64,000 nt of DNA from Kiritimatiellia bacterium (GTDB lineage: Bacteria > Verrucomicrobiota > Kiritimatiellia > RFP12 > DVOR01), in the NCBI GenBank assembly GCA_017558005.1, contig JAFYWN010000006.1:1-64000 (forward strand), read 5' to 3'. Shown here piece after piece: positions 60,601 through 64,000 of this stretch (the first letter of the stretch is position 1; the number at the start of each line of letters is the position of its first letter). Under the pieces are notes generated by a model. It saw only the letters and a list, made by a program, of their open reading frames with translations. It ran no database searches and was not told the DNA's origin. Position numbers and translations under genes: made by a program.

Positions 60601-63375
60601 AAAAGAGCTCGTAACATTTGTTTTGTATGCCGTAGCAGGTCGGATTGGTGTCGTACCACGATAAAGATCATAATGCGTCGCACCTTTTGAATCCTCCCAA
60701 GACACAGTAATATCAACCAAGCCTGCGGTAATAGAAGAAACAGCGGGGACTCGAGGTGGAGCCTTCATTGTTAAATTCTTCCATTTCCCCTCCTTGTCTA
60801 ACACAGCTTCCCATTCATCCGCATGCTCAACTGTGTAAACACCCACTGTAGCAGGAAATGCTGATGAACCCACAGATGTAGGTGGATTACCATTAAACGT
60901 TACACGTTCTAATGCCGTACAATCACGCAAGGCATATGAGCCAATCGTCGTACACGTCTCTGGAATAACAATATTCTGTAAGGCCGTACACTTTTGAAAT
61001 GCATATTGCGGAATTGTTTGCAAATTCGCAGGCAACTGAACCTTTTGCAAATTTAAACATTGATCAAACAGTCCAGTGCCAAAAGTTGTTAAGCTGTTCG
61101 GTAACACAACTGAAGTCAATGATGTACAGCCCGAAAACAGATATTGACCTAGCGCTTCAATTGTCTCTGGGATTTGCACCATTTTAAGTGATGAACACTT
61201 TTCAAAGGCCCTATCGCCAAGACTCTTCAGTCCATTTGGCAATGTAACTTCAGTTAAGCTTGTACAATTGTAAAAACAACGATATTCAAGAGACGTTACC
61301 GTTTCAGAAAATTCTACCGAGCACAAGGCTGTACAACCACTAAAGAATTCTTTGGCAAGTGATTCAATGCCCAAATCAAGAGTCACTTCCCTAATGTTTG
61401 CATATGTTGTTATGGAATTGTCAGAAAAGAGGGTCCGCATTGTTGAACTTGCTAAAGCTTTTGGAATATTCACCTTCTGAATAGCAGATTCCGCAAATGC
61501 CCCACTTCCTATCTTTTCAAGACCAGCAGGGAGTTTAATTTCTGTAAGCGAAGAACACTTAGAAAACGCATTTATCCCAATCTCTTTCAAAGTTTCTGGT
61601 AATGTAATACTTGAAAGATTTGTACAATTGTAAAAAATCGCACGTGGAAGCGTCGCCCACATAGATGGTAATTTTATAGACGTAAGAGACGTACAATCGC
61701 GAAAAACATATTCACCGCATTCGGTAAGTGTTTCTGGCAGTTGAATCGATTGAAGAGAGGCGCATCCCATAAATGCAGAATCGCCAATTGTCGTTAATCC
61801 TTCAGGTAAAACAATTTCCACAAGCGAAGTACACCCGCGAAAACACGTTTTACCAATGCTTTGTAAACTTGCAGGTAAAACTATCTTTTTTAATTTTGTA
61901 TAGCCCGAGAAGAAATTATCAGGAAGTGTCGTTACACCTTCTTCAATGACGACCTCTTCAAGCGAGTTTGTAGCATGTGAATAAATTGAAGACAACGTTG
62001 ATGTCGCCAATGCACTAGGAACATTTGCCTTTTTAAGTCCTGTACATCCATTAAATACACTTGCGCCGATACTTCGCAATCCTACCGGCAGTTTAACCTC
62101 TGTAAGCGATTCGCATCCACGAAAAGCAACCGGCCCAATTTCAATTACACCTTCAGGAATAGTCATTGATGCCAGTGATGTACAACCATCAAAAATGCAC
62201 CCAGGCAACGTTGTCCAAGACGAGGGCAATTGGACGGAAACTAACCTCTTGCAATCAGTAAATGTAGCTTCTCCACATTCTGTGACCGATTCTGGAATTA
62301 CAATAGATTGTAACGATACGCAATTTTCAAATGCATTTCTCCCAATCGAGGCAACCGTTGAAGGTAATGTAAGTTCTGCCAAACTTTGACACCCGCCACT
62401 GTTATACCTACCAAAACAATAGTCACCGATTGTCTTAATTCCTTCGGGAAGCGTTAACTTCGTAAGAGAGGTGCAATCGGTGAAGAATCGCGAATTTAGC
62501 GCAGTTGCCCCTTCATCTACAAAAACTTCGGTTAATGTAGAGGCAGCATTACCAAAATATACGGCCATTGTTTCCGTGGCAGTAAGTGCTTTCGGGACAT
62601 TGACCTTACGCAAATTCATACAACCTGAAAACGTGCCTGGGTCCATAGAAACAAGCCCCGATGGCAATTTAAATTCGGTAAGCGAAACACAACCACTAAA
62701 AGCGTCGCGAATTTCTGTTACACTCTCTGGAATGGAAACCGAAGTGAGCGACGTGCATCCTTCACACATCCAGGAAGGGATAAACGTCCACCCATCTGGA
62801 ATCGTAAGTGTTTGTAAAGATGAACACCCCGAAAACAACTCACGCCCATCCCAATCTTCATTTTGTATCTTCGGGAGTCTTACGGCCTTTAAGGAAGTAC
62901 ATTCATCAAAAACACCAGGTCCAATTGTTATAACACTATCTGGAATATTAACCTCTATTAATCCCGTCCTCTGGAATGCAAGCAGACGAATCTCCGTGAT
63001 GGTCTCAGGGATCGTAACAGAGGTCATTTCATCCTCATTTAAAAAACACCTATTACCAATGCGGGTGACAGTAGCTGCGTAGTGATTAGCAGTGTCGCTT
63101 GGTGGAGTTGCATAACTCGGAATGGTCACATGTCCACGACATTTTATCCATTCTTCAGTTTCTTCATGATATAAAGGCTGGAAGGAAATTTCTCCATAGT
63201 CTTGTAGCATACTTCCGCTGGGGTAAATTTTCCAGTGCGATGCGAGTGACCAACGATATCCATTCGCCCCGAAAACAAAACCATCGGTAGTGTAACGGAT
63301 ATCATCTGCTGCTCCCGCAAACGAATGAATCCCCACCATCACAAACATCAACATTAAATAGAACAATCTTTTCAT
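57685..63375 (-). CDS. Giant BspA-like leucine-rich-repeat surface protein
   Basis: A protein of 1896 residues. ATG 63375 is chosen for GAGGTG upstream and the signal peptide (about 1-22, ending FAGA). Residues about 60-860 contain around thirty-five LRR_5 (BspA-type) units of 22-24 residues, with the pattern C-x-SL-x-x-[IV]-x-[LI]-P-x-x-[VL]. Next come a fibronectin III-like domain (about 870-955), a BACON-type domain (SNDAWTASSSSAWIAVSP near 990), a CARDB-like and a beta-sandwich region, a second small LRR patch near 1390, an InlB-like repeat (about 1530) and two putative Ig domains with LPTGLKV and LPTGVKL. BspA-type proteins bind host proteins or cells. No sorting or membrane anchor is visible at the end. 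The gene is single with its own terminator. Confidence 0.88.
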   Translation of the reverse strand: MKRLFYLMLMFVMVGIHSFAGAADDIRYTTDGFVFGANGYRWSLASHWKIYPSGSMLQDYGEISFQPLYHEETEEWIKCRGHVTIPSYATPPSDTANHYAATVTRIGNRCFLNEDEMTSVTIPETITEIRLLAFQRTGLIEVNIPDSVITIGPGVFDECTSLKAVRLPKIQNEDWDGRELFSGCSSLQTLTIPDGWTFIPSWMCEGCTSLTSVSIPESVTEIRDAFSGCVSLTEFKLPSGLVSMDPGTFSGCMNLRKVNVPKALTATETMAVYFGNAASTLTEVFVDEGATALNSRFFTDCTSLTKLTLPEGIKTIGDYCFGRYNSGGCQSLAELTLPSTVASIGRNAFENCVSLQSIVIPESVTECGEATFTDCKRLVSVQLPSSWTTLPGCIFDGCTSLASMTIPEGVIEIGPVAFRGCESLTEVKLPVGLRSIGASVFNGCTGLKKANVPSALATSTLSSIYSHATNSLEEVVIEEGVTTLPDNFFSGYTKLKKIVLPASLQSIGKTCFRGCTSLVEIVLPEGLTTIGDSAFMGCASLQSIQLPETLTECGEYVFRDCTSLTSIKLPSMWATLPRAIFYNCTNLSSITLPETLKEIGINAFSKCSSLTEIKLPAGLEKIGSGAFAESAIQKVNIPKALASSTMRTLFSDNSITTYANIREVTLDLGIESLAKEFFSGCTALCSVEFSETVTSLEYRCFYNCTSLTEVTLPNGLKSLGDRAFEKCSSLKMVQIPETIEALGQYLFSGCTSLTSVVLPNSLTTFGTGLFDQCLNLQKVQLPANLQTIPQYAFQKCTALQNIVIPETCTTIGSYALRDCTALERVTFNGNPPTSVGSSAFPATVGVYTVEHADEWEAVLDKEGKWKNLTMKAPPRVPAVSSITAGLVDITVSWEDSKGATHYDLYRGTTPIRPATAYKTNVTSSFVDSNVTVGTMYYYWIAAVNDIGTSYSAVANACCEAVLTVSVSEFSVKEAGQTGIISIQSNDAWTASSSSAWIAVSPTSSSGNGQLSYVIAANTLTTPRSGTITVAGATGIVRTITVTQTAKTEEEPDDDDTQKPDLDFAVFSDWEHGNSLFMTAHSEDESIDVIRSVMIGEAFDFVFGVGNFGTVASSSTAKFRATIKSEATNASVWSYEWEDDVTLEAMQGFSVRLNNEKWKDFTAGIYQMTVEIDIEDVIEEDDEDNSRSFNFEIVDSLSIAEGLGCLALTIDETIGWHSTYDANSPNAPVVRTQYLGNGSTNTLKASIAQPGELSFDWQVSSEEGYDILAFLVDGEVVTKISGSGVDWQTVKVFVEAGSHTFEWRYIKDESYYDGYDCAWVRNVTWTPAALAPVTDDEIRKAFTYTIDRKRTNVTITGLTPTASTFVGDIVIPERIEGGLVTSIAKNAIMNAALTGVAIPESVTTIGANAFSNCRALNPNSVRLPASIKKVDKGAFIGCAATVYPFVPGEKRDYAGYEGYKASFISSGLKLNSKTGVLAASFTKPGIYEGVFILRGSTVKAVRFEVSAIPTVTLTMEGGDDKCKVKGAGTYLVGKKVTLSATVPKHAEFLGWFEGETNISLAKKYTFVMEPTSREIVARFKTENVIFNPQNLLDAELIVGATVSYPLEITTESGIKSVSAKKLPTGLKVAKEKTTGRWLLSGIPKKVGVSTATITVVSTRGTTRSWEVVLDVRAEQLEVSCALGELKLHTNSTINESIGVTLFDAHSKVKSISASKLPTGVKLVKTKDGNWILSGTPKKAGSYTIVLKVTTAAGTVMTLEIPLTVTLLPEWCEGFYYSSDVESYILNYGLLEMTGEGLFNIAADGTLLGTLILGNGARRAEIASTAKITLYRECTEEVDGFTKDQVFLQAKVKWYDSRGKSLGTWNTEMILATDGDTKVLIFEDYNKKWQVYGYFEEY

Positions 63376-63475
63376 ACAACACCTCATAGTGGACGGACGA
63401 AAAAAATGATAATGGTTATGTACCATCTATGAACGTGTGACCTATGAATGAAATCACACATTAAAATCACACTCC

Positions 63476-63510
63476 TGCAAGAGATAGGGTACACAAAACT
63501 ATCTCTTGCA
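63476..63510 (-). terminator. Hairpin after the right-end lipoprotein gene
   Basis: TGCAAGAGATAG (63476-63487) pairs perfectly with CTATCTCTTGCA (63499-63510). It lies 17 bp past the stop of the minus-strand gene ending at 63527. The T run is weak. Confidence 0.65.
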
Positions 63511-63526
63511 AGAGGTGGAAACCACT

Positions 63527-64000
63527 TTACTTGGTCAAGTTAGCGGCATCTTCCTTCAGTACTGCAGCCTTACCCTTCACCGTGGCAGTGCGAACGGTGT
63601 AGAAGGGTTTAAAGCCCCTGATCGTGGTCTGGGTGCGCATCGGAATCATCACGTCTGCGCCATTGGCTTCAGCTTCAGTCAAAGCCTTATAGCCAGCACG
63701 TGTCAAAGGCGAACCACCAGAGAACATTTCGCCAATCCAAGCGAGTGCGTCAGCAAAGACACCCTGGCTGGGAACTTCTTCATACTGGTCTTCAAAGGTA
63801 CGATATCCAAAGATGATCATCTTTGAAGGGTCGCCATCAATCACGTGGATGATGTTGAGATAAGAAGTGACTTCAGAGCTTGCAGTCACATTCTTCTGGA
63901 TTTCATAGTCACCACGTTCAAAGTTCATGTTCACAACAGGCACTGCACGAGGTGCAGAGCGCTGTGCGCCCGCGCAACCAACAAAGGTCATCGCGATCAG
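63527..64000 (-). CDS. Lipoprotein, 5' end cut by the window
   Basis: The frame is open to the edge of the window. The visible 157 residues begin LIAMTFVGCAG, the end of a lipoprotein signal with the lipobox Cys, so only about 10-20 residues are missing. The mature part has no strong motif. SYLNIIHVIDGDPSKMIIFGY and ANGADVMIPMRTQT give it a mixed alpha/beta look like small bacterial DUF lipoproteins of the TRL or DUF4136 size class, but I do not assign a family. It is followed by a hairpin and lies upstream of the LRR gene on the same strand. Confidence 0.7.
   Translation of the reverse strand: MIAMTFVGCAGAQRSAPRAVPVVNMNFERGDYEIQKNVTASSEVTSYLNIIHVIDGDPSKMIIFGYRTFEDQYEEVPSQGVFADALAWIGEMFSGGSPLTRAGYKALTEAEANGADVMIPMRTQTTIRGFKPFYTVRTATVKGKAAVLKEDAANLTK

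Overview
The window is a bacterial chromosome segment with a moderately GC-rich coding style, many secreted and lipid-anchored proteins, and a mix of housekeeping and surface genes. The DUF3472 and DUF4091 secreted proteins, a C10 peptidase with a calcium-loop tail, a BspA-like leucine-rich-repeat adhesin, an alpha-2-macroglobulin and a short basic protein together suggest a PVC-superphylum bacterium, most likely Kiritimatiellota (or Lentisphaerota/Verrucomicrobiota) from a gut or anoxic habitat. This is inference from gene content; no rRNA is present.

Layout. 1-740 is a gene-free stretch with DnaA-box-like sites, a purine-rich tract and hairpin-rich repeats. 814-19654 is almost all plus strand: DUF3472 protein, membrane phosphoesterase, acyl-ACP thioesterase, DUF4091 protein, dihydroorotase, a GT2 glycosyltransferase, an accD-accA-ELM1-like operon, an RpiB-GlyA fusion with a GspG-like protein, a type I phosphodiesterase, an alpha/alpha-toroid protein with a Ser/Thr kinase, galE and a GH20 hexosaminidase. 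19655-25230 is an AT-rich accessory island. Its left flank holds a 22-bp-period palindrome array and two multi-helix structured elements. Its body is a four-gene overlapping operon around a membrane-anchored P-loop GTPase. Its right edge is an ABC ATPase that has lost its Walker A half.

25374-39632 carries a glyoxalase, a small membrane protein, a very large secreted alpha-2-macroglobulin, three lipoproteins (LA_2272-like, a two-lobed retropepsin-like protein and an 876-residue aromatic-repeat protein) and hrpA. 39660-40120 is a second block of the hairpin repeats, inverted relative to those at the left end. 40315-48079 holds an ArsR regulator, cca, uppP, an orphan Card1-like nuclease, ilvD, scpB and hemW. 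48225-54255 is a minus-strand group: secreted protein, pgpA, hypothetical, LA_2272-like protein and C10 peptidase. The right end has the small basic protein, folC, an RluA-type synthase, tRNA-Ala(CGC), the giant LRR protein and a lipoprotein cut by the window edge.

Functional links. accD/accA supply malonyl-CoA and the thioesterase releases fatty acids; uppP, pgpA, galE and the ELM1-like protein serve envelope lipids and glycans; pyrC, glyA, folC and ilvD serve nucleotide, one-carbon and branched-chain amino acid synthesis. Several genes have no Shine-Dalgarno sequence and instead a -10 box 5-12 nt before the ATG, suggesting leaderless or very short-leader mRNAs beside SD-led ones. The best candidates for something new are the GTPase island with its palindromic flank, the acetyl-CoA carboxylase alpha subunit with a histone-H1-like tail, and the RpiB-GlyA fusion.
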